A DNA stretch of 64,000 nt from the NCBI RefSeq assembly GCF_040560245.1, contig NZ_JAKMWP010000010.1; one strand, written 5' to 3'. Shown here in pieces: positions 33,671 to 42,273 of the stretch; the first letter of the stretch is position 1, and each line of letters starts with the position of its first letter. Position numbers and translations under genes: made by a program. This stretch comes from Morganella sibonii. Its GTDB lineage: Bacteria; Pseudomonadota; Gammaproteobacteria; Enterobacterales; Enterobacteriaceae. A model generated the notes under the pieces. The model was given only the letters and a program-made list of their open reading frames with translations. It made no database searches and had not been told where the DNA came from.

Positions 33671-35158
33671 ATGCGAAAATCCGGCGCGGCAGCCTTCCCC
33701 GAATTACTGACCGGTAACGGGATCATCAAAGATCAGGTGTATCACGCTCTGCGTGAGGCGATCCTCAGCGGCCGCCTGCATGCGGGCAGCAAAGTGCCGT
33801 CCGGGCGGGCGCTGGCGGAGATGATGGGGATTTCCCGTAACTCGGTGATTGCCGGGTTTGAGCGGTTGCAGGATGAGGGGTATCTCATTACCCGGCGCGG
33901 TGCGGGCACATTTGTGGCGGATAATCTGCCGGATCATGCCATCAGCGGGCCGGTGTCTTCCCCGGCAGATACAGCCGGAGAGCAGGTAACCGCCAATATC
34001 AGCCCGCTGACAGAAGAACTGCGGTCACAGCGTATTGTATCCGGGGCGCCGTCTGATGCGCTGTTTATGGTCGGTACCGGATGTGTGGATCTGTTTCCGC
34101 ATGATGTCTGGGGACGACTGCTCGGCCGTGTCTGGCGTCAGTCCCGTTATGCGCTGCACGCGCACAGTGAGCCGCACGGCTATCCGCCGCTGCGCCGGGC
34201 AATCTGTCATTATGTCCGCGCCACCCGGGGATTGCAGTGCGATGAAGATCAGATCCTGATAGTGAACGGTACCCAGCAGGCGATTAATCTGACAGTACAG
34301 ACACTGTTACAGCCCGGGGATGAAGTCTGGCTCGATGACCCCGGTTATGACGGTGCGCGCGGTGCGTTTTTATCACAGCGGCTGATCGTACGCCCGGTCC
34401 GGACGGATGAAGAGGGCATGGATGTATATGACGGCCTGCGCCGCTGGCCGGATGCAAAACTGGTTTTTACTGCACCGTCGCATCAGTTTCCGTCGGGCGG
34501 CACACTCAGTCTGGCCCGGCGCTCGGCGCTGCTGTCGTGGGCGGCGAAGCACCATGTCTGGATCCTGGAGGATGATTATAACGGCGAATTCCGTTATGCC
34601 GATCGCCCGCTTCAGGCATTGCAGGGGCTGGACAGGCATCAGCGGGTCATTTATGCGGGCACCTTCTCCAAAATGCTCTATCCCGCTTTCCGGCTGGGAT
34701 TTCTGGTGGTGCCGAAAGCCCTGAACCCGGCGTTTGAGGTGACAAAATACTATGCGGATACCGGCTGCGGTTATCTGGAACAGGCCACGCTGGCCCGGTT
34801 TATTAATGAAGGACATTATGCACGCCATGTCCGGCGGGTACGCAAAGCCTGTTATGAACGGCGGCAGGCGGTGACGGATGCGATCAATCATTATCTTACC
34901 GCTCTGCTGGATATTGTGCCGAGTGATTCGGGTATTCACCTGTTGTGCCGGATGAAAAACGGTATTCCGGCACAAACGGTGATTCAGGCCGGGCGTCAGT
35001 GCGCTATGGGGATGCAGCCGTTATCGCGTTACTGCCGCCCGGATGCACAGCAGGAGGGGGTTTTGTTCGGATTTGCCGCTTATCCGGCAGAGAAACTCAC
35101 TGACGGCATCCGCCGCCTGGCTGAAACGCTGCGGGCACAGGGCGTGGTGACAGTTTAG
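33671..35158 (+). CDS. MocR/PdxR-type regulator (GntR HTH fused to aminotransferase)
   Basis: 495 residues. Residues 14-85 are a GntR winged helix (DQVYHALREAILSGRL, ISRNSVIAGFERLQDEGYL); residues 125-490 are a fold-type I aminotransferase domain with Lys334 in TFSKMLYPAFRLG as the PLP-binding lysine and LVFTAPSHQFPSGG and EDDYNGEFRY as cofactor-site segments. MocR regulators sense PLP or amino acid-PLP adducts. The divergent GNAT gene is the likely target. The 3' end overlaps the convergent TSUP gene by 4 bp. Confidence 0.9.
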   Translation: MRKSGAAAFPELLTGNGIIKDQVYHALREAILSGRLHAGSKVPSGRALAEMMGISRNSVIAGFERLQDEGYLITRRGAGTFVADNLPDHAISGPVSSPADTAGEQVTANISPLTEELRSQRIVSGAPSDALFMVGTGCVDLFPHDVWGRLLGRVWRQSRYALHAHSEPHGYPPLRRAICHYVRATRGLQCDEDQILIVNGTQQAINLTVQTLLQPGDEVWLDDPGYDGARGAFLSQRLIVRPVRTDEEGMDVYDGLRRWPDAKLVFTAPSHQFPSGGTLSLARRSALLSWAAKHHVWILEDDYNGEFRYADRPLQALQGLDRHQRVIYAGTFSKMLYPAFRLGFLVVPKALNPAFEVTKYYADTGCGYLEQATLARFINEGHYARHVRRVRKACYERRQAVTDAINHYLTALLDIVPSDSGIHLLCRMKNGIPAQTVIQAGRQCAMGMQPLSRYCRPDAQQEGVLFGFAAYPAEKLTDGIRRLAETLRAQGVVTV

Positions 35159-35937
35159 AACAGATTCAGCATCATCATCACGGCACTGAACAGGATCAGA
35201 ATCAGAGTGGCGTACTGAAAAGCACGATCCGGCATGCGTGTAAGCAGTATTTTGGTCAGCGGCATGCTGAGCAGTGATCCGGCAAACAGCCACAACGCCA
35301 GACGGACATCGGTATGCCCGTCCTGCATATAGGCAATAGCGGAAGAGGCGGAGAGCAGGGTGGTAACAAAAATCGAGGTGCCGATCGCCTGACGGATATC
35401 CATCTTCGCATAGCGCAGCAGCATCGGCAGAACCACAATGCCGCCGCCGACACCGGTTGCCCCCAGCACCACACCGGCGGTGATCCCCGGCAGCAGCAAC
35501 TCCCGCACTGACATGGGTGTTTCAGCCGTATCCGCCGGTAACGGCGGCGGGAAAAACATCCGCTGAATAAACAGCCACAGTGAAAACAGAATGGCGGCCA
35601 CCACCAGCAGATTAATACTTTTTTCTGTCAGAGCCTGCCAGGCCGGCACCGAGGCAAGCCATGTCACCAGCAGGCTGGCACCGAAAGTGGCGGGCAGCAT
35701 AATTCCCAGCACAATCATGGCACGCCGGAGCGGAATATTACCGAGCTTATAGTGCAGCCAGGAAGAGGTGATTTTCATCAGCCCGGAGAGAAGATTGGCG
35801 GTGGCGACAGCCATCAGGGCATTCATTCCGTAGAGATACGTGAGGATTGGCAGCACTATCACCCCGCCGCCGACACCGGTGGTGCTGATAATCAGCCCGG
35901 TTACGGCACCCGTGATCAGTGTGGTGATAATCGCCAT
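35155..35937 (-). CDS. TSUP (TauE/SafE)-family permease
   Basis: 260 residues with about eight hydrophobic segments in two related halves. Each half opens with the family motif: TGLIISTTGVGGGVIVLPIL near the N-terminus and GVVLGATGVGGGIVVLPMLL near residue 160. Members export sulfite, sulfonates or other organic anions. There is no sulfur-metabolism gene nearby, so the substrate stays open. Convergent and 4 bp overlapping with the MocR gene; no terminator is visible at the overlap. Confidence 0.88.
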   Translation of the reverse strand: MAIITTLITGAVTGLIISTTGVGGGVIVLPILTYLYGMNALMAVATANLLSGLMKITSSWLHYKLGNIPLRRAMIVLGIMLPATFGASLLVTWLASVPAWQALTEKSINLLVVAAILFSLWLFIQRMFFPPPLPADTAETPMSVRELLLPGITAGVVLGATGVGGGIVVLPMLLRYAKMDIRQAIGTSIFVTTLLSASSAIAYMQDGHTDVRLALWLFAGSLLSMPLTKILLTRMPDRAFQYATLILILFSAVMMMLNLF

Positions 35938-36086
35938 TGTTTTTTTCCCTGAGCCGGAACAAACAGGGGAGTTATCATACCGTATGGCGGACGGATTAAT
36001 ACACTTAAGGATAATTCCGGTCAGGATTTTTCATTTTTTGCGCTATGATCCCCGTGTATTTCCGGTGATTAACTAAAGGATGAGTC

Positions 36087-37079
36087 ATGAAAAGGGGTGT
36101 TTTTTTATCTGTAATAATTGCATTACTGGCCGGATGTAAGGAAACCCCGCCGGCGTCACCGGACGGTTATTATGTGATTGATGCTATTACTGTCATTTAT
36201 GATAACCCTAAGGATAATGCACCGGAGAACAGTGATCCGGATAAAAATGTCAAAGCAGCTATCCGCGATACCATGGTCAGCCTGAAAGACACGACATTCT
36301 TTTATTTTGAGCCGGACCGCGTCATTGTGGATAACAGCGGCAACCGTTTTGACAGTGAAATCCGCGGTAATACCTTTGATCTGAACGATATACAGACGAC
36401 CTGGACATCGCCCGATAACGGACAAACCGTTTATCTGACCACAGAAAAAGAAGGGGCGTGCGGATTTTTTAACTGCGAAATGAAAATGACGCTTTCCCGT
36501 GCCGATCACACGTCAGAAAAACTGGCAGGTATGAAAGCGGTATCTGACGCCAGAGCATCTTCTTATGAAGCGTATCTGGAGACACAGCGCCAATATTACA
36601 AACAACACGGTTTTCCGCCGGTTTCCGGTGACCCCGTCAGAATGACAAAAAATATCTCAGTGACCCTGCCGGAAATGATGGCTGTTAATCTGAAAAAACA
36701 GGAAGACGGCGACTATGTCCGGGATATCGGCGGCATTCATATTGAAAGTGATGATGATAATACGGAGATTTACCGCTTCCGCGATCCGCTCAGTGACGCG
36801 GAAGGACGCATCCTCCTGGTGAAAATGCCGAAATACCGCTGGCGGTTTGATGAATGGCTGAATCAGCAGAAAGGTATTGTCTATCAGGAAGAAAACGGGG
36901 CGATTTATTACAACCGGTGGGGTAAACCGGAATGTACCTATTTCCGTTATGATCACAATGAACGGCGCTATGTGATTATTGTTGCGGAAACGGCCGATCA
37001 GACGATGATGCGACGGATGTACAGTATTGCGCGATCTGCCGGGAAAAATCCGCCATCGGAAGCGAAAGGTAATAAATAA
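36087..37079 (+). CDS. Lipoprotein of unknown function
   Basis: 330 residues. The signal peptide MKRGVFLSVIIALLAGC carries a lipobox (LLAGC, Cys17), so the protein is lipid-anchored. After a short proline-containing linker the protein is polar with one cysteine pair (ACGFFNCEM), which may form a disulfide. I do not recognise the family. It is single-gene, with AAAGGATG before the start and a bidirectional terminator after it. Confidence 0.75.
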   Translation: MKRGVFLSVIIALLAGCKETPPASPDGYYVIDAITVIYDNPKDNAPENSDPDKNVKAAIRDTMVSLKDTTFFYFEPDRVIVDNSGNRFDSEIRGNTFDLNDIQTTWTSPDNGQTVYLTTEKEGACGFFNCEMKMTLSRADHTSEKLAGMKAVSDARASSYEAYLETQRQYYKQHGFPPVSGDPVRMTKNISVTLPEMMAVNLKKQEDGDYVRDIGGIHIESDDDNTEIYRFRDPLSDAEGRILLVKMPKYRWRFDEWLNQQKGIVYQEENGAIYYNRWGKPECTYFRYDHNERRYVIIVAETADQTMMRRMYSIARSAGKNPPSEAKGNK

Positions 37080-37084
37080 GTCAA

Positions 37085-37111
37085 AAAATGCCCGGCTGTG
37101 CCGGGCATTTT
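37085..37111. terminator. Bidirectional terminator between lipoprotein and aldehyde dehydrogenase genes
   Basis: AAAATGCCCGGC / GCCGGGCATTTT, a perfect 12 bp stem with a TGT loop, between convergent genes. Confidence 0.93.
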
Positions 37112-37123
37112 CATAATGATGAA

Positions 37124-38608
37124 TTATGATTCTTTGGTGCTGATATAGATGTTTTTCACTTCGGTATACGCATCCAGCATCATTTTATGGGTTTCCCGTC
37201 CCAGCCCGGAGTTTTTATACCCCCCGAACGGGGCATGTGCAGGCAGCTCATGGTAGGTATTGACCCACATCCGGCCGGTTCTGACCGCTTTCGCCACACG
37301 CAGTGCACGGTTGATATCCTGTGTCCAGACCGCACCGCCCAGCCCGTATTCGGAATCATTTGCCATCGCGACAACTTCATCCTCATCACTGAACGGGATC
37401 ACCACCAGTACCGGCCCGAAAATTTCTTCGCGGGCAACCCGCATCTGGTTGGTGACATTGGTGATGATGGTCGGCTTCATAAAGAATCCGGCATCCAGTC
37501 CGTCACTGGTCAGACGCTCACCGCCGGTCAGAATGGTGGCACCCTCTTTTTTCGCCAGTTCCACATAGCTGAGGATGGTATCGAGCTGTCCCTGACTGAC
37601 CTGGCTGCCCATTTGCGTATCTTTCGCCATCGGATCACCGACTTTGACAGATTCAAAACGGGCTTTCAGTTTCTTCAGGAATTCATCATGGATATCTTTA
37701 TGCAGGAACAGGCGTGAACCGGATTCACAAGCCTGACCCTGGTTCATCAGAATCGCGATCGCTGCATATTTGACCGCTTTTTCCATATTGGCATCCGGGA
37801 ACACGATATTGGCGGATTTACCGCCCAGTTCCAGTGTTGCCGGGATCAGTTTTTTCGCCGCCGCTTCGGCAACGGTATAACCGACGCTGGTGGAGCCGGT
37901 GAACGCCACTTTATCCACATCCGGATGGTCAAGAATCGCCTGGCCGACCACGGAACCGCGACCGGTAACAATATTAATGACACCGGCAGGCAGCACATCA
38001 TTCATGATACGGCCCAGTTCGAGCAGGGTCAGCGGCGTCAGGCTGGCCGGGTTGATTACCACGGTATCGCCGGCTGCAATGACCGGAGCCAGTTTCCAGG
38101 CGGCCATCAGCAGCGGGAAGTTCCACGGAATAATCTGGCCGACAACGCCGATAGGCTCGCGGATCACCAGACTCAGGGTGTTTTCATCCAGCACATCGGC
38201 CTGGTCGGAATGGGCGCGGATAGCCCCTGCAAAATAGCGGAAATGGTCGATGGCAGCCGGTAAATCGATAGAAATGGCTTCATTGTAAGGCTTACCGTTA
38301 TCGAGGGATTCCAGTGTGGCGAAGCGCTCTTTTTCCGCTTCCAGGCGATCGGCAATTTTCAGTAACAGTTGCTGACGTTCAGCGGGGGAGGTGTGACGCC
38401 AGGTTTCAAAGGTTTTCTTGGCGGCGGCCACTGCGGTATTCACATCCTGCGCTGTACCGGCCGGGTAATCCGCTAATAATTCACCGGTGGCAGGGTTAAA
38501 TGTCTGGCTTTTGGCGTGATCACTGCTTTCGGTCCACTGACCGTTAATCAGCATTTTGTAGGATGGCTGAGGACGCAAAGCCTGTTCTATATCTTTCAAC
38601 TTAATCAT
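37124..38608 (-). CDS. NAD(P)+-dependent aldehyde dehydrogenase
   Basis: 494 residues from the ATG at 38606-38608 (GGAG upstream); an earlier in-frame ATG is not preceded by a site. The Rossmann segment includes IIPWNFPLLMAAWKLAP and FTGSTSVGY; the general-base glutamate lies in LELGGKSANIV, and the nucleophile is Cys294 in GQACESGSRLF. It oxidises aldehydes such as acetaldehyde to acids in the cytosol; by these motifs it is closest to ExaC/AldB-type enzymes, though the exact substrate is not decidable. Monocistronic. Confidence 0.9.
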   Translation of the reverse strand: MIKLKDIEQALRPQPSYKMLINGQWTESSDHAKSQTFNPATGELLADYPAGTAQDVNTAVAAAKKTFETWRHTSPAERQQLLLKIADRLEAEKERFATLESLDNGKPYNEAISIDLPAAIDHFRYFAGAIRAHSDQADVLDENTLSLVIREPIGVVGQIIPWNFPLLMAAWKLAPVIAAGDTVVINPASLTPLTLLELGRIMNDVLPAGVINIVTGRGSVVGQAILDHPDVDKVAFTGSTSVGYTVAEAAAKKLIPATLELGGKSANIVFPDANMEKAVKYAAIAILMNQGQACESGSRLFLHKDIHDEFLKKLKARFESVKVGDPMAKDTQMGSQVSQGQLDTILSYVELAKKEGATILTGGERLTSDGLDAGFFMKPTIITNVTNQMRVAREEIFGPVLVVIPFSDEDEVVAMANDSEYGLGGAVWTQDINRALRVAKAVRTGRMWVNTYHELPAHAPFGGYKNSGLGRETHKMMLDAYTEVKNIYISTKES

Positions 38609-38793
38609 TATCTTCTCCGTTCTGTCCGGGTGACTGATGAGTGCCGGGACGGCCTCATCGGTACAACAAGGCATAAATACCCTGAAGCGTAGCTGACAAG
38701 TATTTATTAACGTCCTTAAACATTACCATATCAAACTATTAACGTGGCAATGAATTTGGCTATAACTGCAAAAGGCAGCATTAATTACCAAAT

Positions 38794-39426
38794 TCAGACC
38801 GCCAGCAAAAGGCGTCCGGCAAACAGCAGCAGAACGGCACCGATTACATTATCGAACAACCGGCTGTGTGCGAGGAAACGTTCGCGGATACGCTGGTGCG
38901 AAAACAGAACGGAGACGGCCATAAACCAGGCTGCATTCACACCGCACATCCACACACCGTAGAATAATTTTACGGATACCGGCGTGGACGGGCTGACCAG
39001 CGTGGTGAATATCGCCAGGAAAAAGAGCATGGCTTTCGGGTTAGTGGCGTTGGTCAGAAATCCCATCCAAAATGCCTTTCCGGCTGTTTGTGCCGGGCCG
39101 GGGTTATCCGGTGTGATCGCGGTTGTCACCCCTTTGCTGCGCAGAAACTGAATGCCCAGCCAGATAAGATAAGCCGCACCAATATATTTTGCCGTATCCA
39201 TCAGCCACGGCGTGGCCTGCATCAGCGCTGTCACGCCAATCAGTGTGTACACCACATGAACAGAAATCCCGGCACCGATACCGAGTGCTGTCATCAGCCC
39301 GGCTTTACGCCCGTGATAAATGCTCTGGCGCAGGGTCACGGCAAAGTCAGGTCCGGGAGAAACAACAATGAAAAAATGGACGAGCGCAAGCGCCAGAAAT
39401 TCACTCTGGTTAAACAGGTTCATCAT
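38794..39426 (-). CDS. LysE/RhtB-family amino-acid exporter
   Basis: 210 residues, six hydrophobic segments. Family hallmark FIVVSPGPDFAVTLRQSIYHGRKAGL near the N-terminus (contains the PGP motif) and KAFWMGFLTNATNPKAMLFF in the middle. It exports an amino acid or derivative such as threonine or homoserine. Just upstream on the same strand (56 bp) lies an alanyl-tRNA editing protein gene, so the two may form an amino-acid detoxification pair. Confidence 0.88.
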   Translation of the reverse strand: MMNLFNQSEFLALALVHFFIVVSPGPDFAVTLRQSIYHGRKAGLMTALGIGAGISVHVVYTLIGVTALMQATPWLMDTAKYIGAAYLIWLGIQFLRSKGVTTAITPDNPGPAQTAGKAFWMGFLTNATNPKAMLFFLAIFTTLVSPSTPVSVKLFYGVWMCGVNAAWFMAVSVLFSHQRIRERFLAHSRLFDNVIGAVLLLFAGRLLLAV

Positions 39427-39482
39427 AACCTCATCAGGTCAGCAGGGGCGGCGGATGTACCGCCGCAGAGAGACAGACTCCG

Positions 39483-40115
39483 TCAGATGACGTCGTACTG
39501 AACGGACAGAATGCCCTTTTTGGTTTTCAGGGATTTCAGCACCAGTGTGCCGATTTCACCGAGTGACTGCACATGCGTACCGCCGCAGGGATAAGGTTCA
39601 AAACCCGCAAACCGGATCTGAAACATGCCATCGTCATCCTGATAGTGATAACAGGGATGATCGGCATCGATCAGCGCCTGACAGTAACGGCGGACATCTT
39701 CCGGCTCAATAATCACCGGTGAGCCCGCAGGGATATACTGTATCCGCCCTTCATCCGGCCAGTGATGTCCTTTGGTCGGTTTCCAGCCGAATGTTTCCAT
39801 GACATGAGAGAGCAGGTGCCCGCCGGTATGCAGCCGCGAGTGCAGCTGACGTTTCTCCGCATCAACCTGCATCAGTACGTCGCCGGGGGCAACCGGGATA
39901 TCCGTGTAGTGAATGATACCTTCCGGCATAAATGCGGTGTGAATAACGGTGGCGTCACCGAGTGTGCCGGTATCTCCGGGCTGGCCGCCGCCCTGCGGGT
40001 GAAACAGGGTTTTATCCAGGATAACCGCATAGCGTCCGTCTTCTGCCGGACGACATTCCAGGACAGTGGCGGTGCCCTGTAAGACGTGGCTGGTCAGGTA
40101 GCATTTTTCTGTCAT
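39483..40115 (-). CDS. Alanyl-tRNA editing protein, AlaX-like
   Basis: 210 residues. It contains the zinc-binding editing-site motifs of free-standing AlaRS editing domains: HxxxH as His96/His100 in LHTGGHLLSH and CxxxH as Cys177/His181 in YPCGGTHV. The N-terminal LFHPQGGGQPGD segment is shared with the AlaRS editing domain. It hydrolyses Ser-tRNA(Ala) or Gly-tRNA(Ala) and so protects translation. It is divergent (100 bp) from a LysR gene and upstream of a LysE/RhtB exporter. Confidence 0.9.
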   Translation of the reverse strand: MTEKCYLTSHVLQGTATVLECRPAEDGRYAVILDKTLFHPQGGGQPGDTGTLGDATVIHTAFMPEGIIHYTDIPVAPGDVLMQVDAEKRQLHSRLHTGGHLLSHVMETFGWKPTKGHHWPDEGRIQYIPAGSPVIIEPEDVRRYCQALIDADHPCYHYQDDDGMFQIRFAGFEPYPCGGTHVQSLGEIGTLVLKSLKTKKGILSVQYDVI

Positions 40116-40215
40116 GGTGATGTGTGCCTCATTATTATTGTACCGGGTTGTCTGTCATTGTATTGCAGGCACTGTCATATGATAATACGGCAAAAATGCA
40201 AAGGATTTATTCCCT

Positions 40216-41127
40216 GTGATCACAAATGAAACCCTCGCATTACTCGAAGAAATGGCGGTATTTGCCAAGGTGGTGGAAACCGGCAGTTTCTCGGAGGCAG
40301 CCCGGCAACTGGGTGCGACTCCTTCCGCGATCAGCCGTGCGGTTTCCCGGCTGGAGCGCGCGCTGAATACCCGTTTATTGCAGCGTACGACCCGCAAACT
40401 GCGGCTGAATGAGAGTGGCAAGGCGGTGTATCAGCATTGTCAGGCGCTGGTGAACTCCGCGGGCGCCGTGATGAGTGCCAGCGGGCAGTTCAGTGAAACA
40501 CCGTCCGGGCTGGTGCGGCTGGGGGCACCGAAAGCACTGGGGTATTTTATGGTGCATCCTCTTATCAATGAATTTCTCGCAATGCATTCCGGTGTGAATG
40601 TAATGCTGCGCCTGGAAGATCGCTATATGGATCTGATCGATGAGGAGATCGATCTCGCTATCCGTATTACCAATGAACCGCCGCCCGGGCTTATCGGCAA
40701 ACGTCTGTTTACGGTCAGTCATATTTTATGTGCGACGCCGCAGTATCTGGCAGAACACGGTACGCCGTCCCATCCGCAGGAACTGAAAGAGCACAGCTGT
40801 TTGTTCCTCAGTGAGGAAGCCGCGGATACCCGCTGGCGTTTTCAGCAGGGAAATAAAGTGGTGTCTGTGAATGTGCACGGACGTTATTCATCGAACCACA
40901 GCGGCGTGCGGCTCGGCGGGGTGAAATCACATCTCGGGATCGGCGGACTGCCGGTGTTTACGGCACGAAAATCGCTGGAGAGCGGGGAAATTGTTCAGGT
41001 TCTGCCTGACTGGACCTTTAAAACCCGTTACAGCGGGGATGCCTGGCTGCTGTATCCGCCGTCGCGTTATCAGCCGCCGCATATGATGGTGTTTATTGAT
41101 TATCTGGTGAAAAAACTGCGGACATAA
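40216..41127 (+). CDS. LysR-family transcriptional regulator
   Basis: 303 residues. The start is the GTG at 40216. N-terminal winged HTH (residues 9-68; FAKVVETGSFSEAARQLGATPSAISRAVSRLE) and a C-terminal periplasmic-binding-protein-like effector domain (95-300). It is divergent from the AlaX gene, whose promoter it may control. The effector is unknown. Its 3' terminator is shared with the first peptide repeat. Confidence 0.88.
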   Translation: MITNETLALLEEMAVFAKVVETGSFSEAARQLGATPSAISRAVSRLERALNTRLLQRTTRKLRLNESGKAVYQHCQALVNSAGAVMSASGQFSETPSGLVRLGAPKALGYFMVHPLINEFLAMHSGVNVMLRLEDRYMDLIDEEIDLAIRITNEPPPGLIGKRLFTVSHILCATPQYLAEHGTPSHPQELKEHSCLFLSEEAADTRWRFQQGNKVVSVNVHGRYSSNHSGVRLGGVKSHLGIGGLPVFTARKSLESGEIVQVLPDWTFKTRYSGDAWLLYPPSRYQPPHMMVFIDYLVKKLRT

Positions 41128-41130
41128 AAA

Positions 41131-41157
41131 AAGCGCCTTCAAAGGCGCTTTTTTTTG
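41131..41157. terminator. Bidirectional terminator between LysR gene and peptide gene copy 1
   Basis: AAGCGCCTT / AAGGCGCTT stem, flanked by A7 on the left and T8 on the right, 3 bp after the LysR stop. It also serves the minus-strand peptide gene at 41173. Confidence 0.92.
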
Positions 41158-41172
41158 TATCTGTCTGATAAA

Positions 41173-41250
41173 TCAGAATGCTTTGCTGTATTTTGCAATG
41201 ATAGCAGCAGCACGGCTCAGATTAGAGAAGAAAGTTTTGATACTTTTCAT
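41173..41250 (-). CDS. Small cationic amphipathic peptide, copy 1
   Basis: 25 residues plus stop, ATG at 41248-41250 with AGGAG seven bases upstream. The peptide begins MKSIKTFFSN and ends AKYSKAF; it has five basic residues, no acidic ones, and hydrophobic residues at 4, 7, 8, 11, 14, 17, 18, 21 and 25, consistent with a membrane-active amphipathic helix. Preceded by a sigma70-like promoter (TTGACC, 16 bp, TATCAT) and followed by a rho-independent terminator. I recognise no named family. The size and multi-copy arrangement recall type I toxins (Ldr, Ibs) or phenol-soluble-modulin-like peptides. Confidence 0.8.
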   Translation of the reverse strand: MKSIKTFFSNLSRAAAIIAKYSKAF

Positions 41251-41304
41251 AATGAACTCCTGCTTGTGAATTAGGTTAGTAAGCTGTTTTGCTTCGATGG
41301 AGGT

Positions 41305-41332
41305 ATGATACCAGTTTTGTGATGTGGGTCAA
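41305..41332 (-). promoter_or_regulatory. Promoter of peptide copy 1
   Basis: Minus strand: -35 TTGACC (41327-41332), 16 bp spacer, -10 TATCAT (41305-41310). Predicted leader is about 50 bases, ending in AGGAG before the ATG. Confidence 0.65.
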
Positions 41333-41601
41333 CATTAAATTCAACTATTTTTTAATGATTACAAAATCATTTTAATAACAAAAAAGCAGTGAAAAATAGC
41401 AAATATGAACATCACAACCGGGATAAAACAGCGTGTTTCTGCTGGTTGTAATTTACTGAATTGATTTAGCTGATATTTTGTTGAGAAACACGGATGTTGA
41501 AAATGTTAGCGGAGCGTTACGACGGCAGCGAAAGCAGGGATTTTGCCTCTGTGCCGGTAAACCGCTTCAACTTTTGTTGAAAGCCGGATCGCAGGCAATA
41601 A

Positions 41602-41624
41602 AAAAGCGCCCTGAGGGCGCTTTT
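41602..41624 (-). terminator. Terminator of peptide copy 2
   Basis: AAAAGCGCCC-TGA-GGGCGCTTTT: a strong stem with a T run on the minus strand, 20 bp past the copy 2 stop. Confidence 0.92.
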
Positions 41625-41643
41625 CTTAAATCTGTCTGATAAA

Positions 41644-41721
41644 TCAGAATGCTTTGCTGTATTTTGCAATGATAGCAGCAGCACGGCTCAGATTAGAGAA
41701 GAAAGTTTTGATACTTTTCAT
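41644..41721 (-). CDS. Small cationic amphipathic peptide, copy 2
   Basis: The 25-residue product is identical to copy 1, at an offset of 471 bp, with the same AGGAG site, leader and promoter. Identity across the peptide gene while the right-hand flank has begun to vary between units suggests either recent duplication or selection on the peptide and its leader. Confidence 0.8.
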   Translation of the reverse strand: MKSIKTFFSNLSRAAAIIAKYSKAF

Positions 41722-41775
41722 AATGAACTCCTGCTTGTGAATTAGGTTGGTAAGCTGTTTTGCTTCGATGGGGGT

Positions 41776-41803
41776 ATGATACCAGTTTTGTGATGCAGGT
41801 CAA
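41776..41803 (-). promoter_or_regulatory. Promoter of peptide copy 2
   Basis: The same -35 TTGACC (41798-41803) and -10 TATCAT (41776-41781) as copy 1 with 16 bp spacing; spacer differs by a few bases near the -35. Confidence 0.65.
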
Positions 41804-42071
41804 CATTAAATTCAACTATTTTTTAATGATTACAAAATCATTTTAATAACAAAAAAGCAGTGAAAAATAGCAAATGTGAACATCACAACCGGGATAAAAC
41901 AGCGTGTTTCTGCTGGCAGTGATTTACTGAATTGATTTAGCAGTGATTTTTTGAGAGGCGCTGATATTGAAAATGTTAGCGGGGCGTTACGGCAGCAGCG
42001 AAAGCAGGGATTTTGCCTCTGTGCCGGTAAACCGTTTCAACTTTTGTTGAAAGCCGGATCGCAGGCAATAA

Positions 42072-42094
42072 AAAAGCGCCCTGAGGGCGCTTTT
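42072..42094 (-). terminator. Terminator of peptide copy 3
   Basis: Identical to the copy 2 terminator: AAAAGCGCCC-TGA-GGGCGCTTTT with a minus-strand T run. Confidence 0.92.
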
Positions 42095-42113
42095 CTTAAA
42101 TCTGTCTGATAAA

Positions 42114-42191
42114 TCAGAATGCTTTGCTGTATTTTGCAATGATAGCAGCAGCACGGGTCAGATTAGAGAAGAAAGTTTTGATACTTTTCAT
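42114..42191 (-). CDS. Small cationic amphipathic peptide, copy 3 (S12T variant)
   Basis: 25 residues. One base differs from copies 1 and 2 (position 42157 region, CGGCTC to CGGGTC), changing Ser12 to Thr. This is the only coding change among the three genes and is conservative, in line with purifying selection. Same ribosome-binding site and promoter. It is nearest to the nar operon, 411 bp beyond narI. Confidence 0.8.
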   Translation of the reverse strand: MKSIKTFFSNLTRAAAIIAKYSKAF

Positions 42192-42245
42192 AATGAACTC
42201 CTGCTTGTGAATTAGGTTAGTAAGCTGTTTTGCTTCGATGGGGGT

Positions 42246-42273
42246 ATGATACCAGTTTTGTGATGCAGGTCAA
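42246..42273 (-). promoter_or_regulatory. Promoter of peptide copy 3
   Basis: -35 TTGACC (42268-42273) and -10 TATCAT (42246-42251), 16 bp apart, as in the other two copies, even though the sequence upstream of ~42380 has diverged. Confidence 0.65.

Noticed and set aside
41173..41250. Antisense RNA gene proving a type I toxin-antitoxin system
   Set aside because: I could not find a credible plus-strand promoter opposite the peptide gene or leader, so the antitoxin is not claimed.
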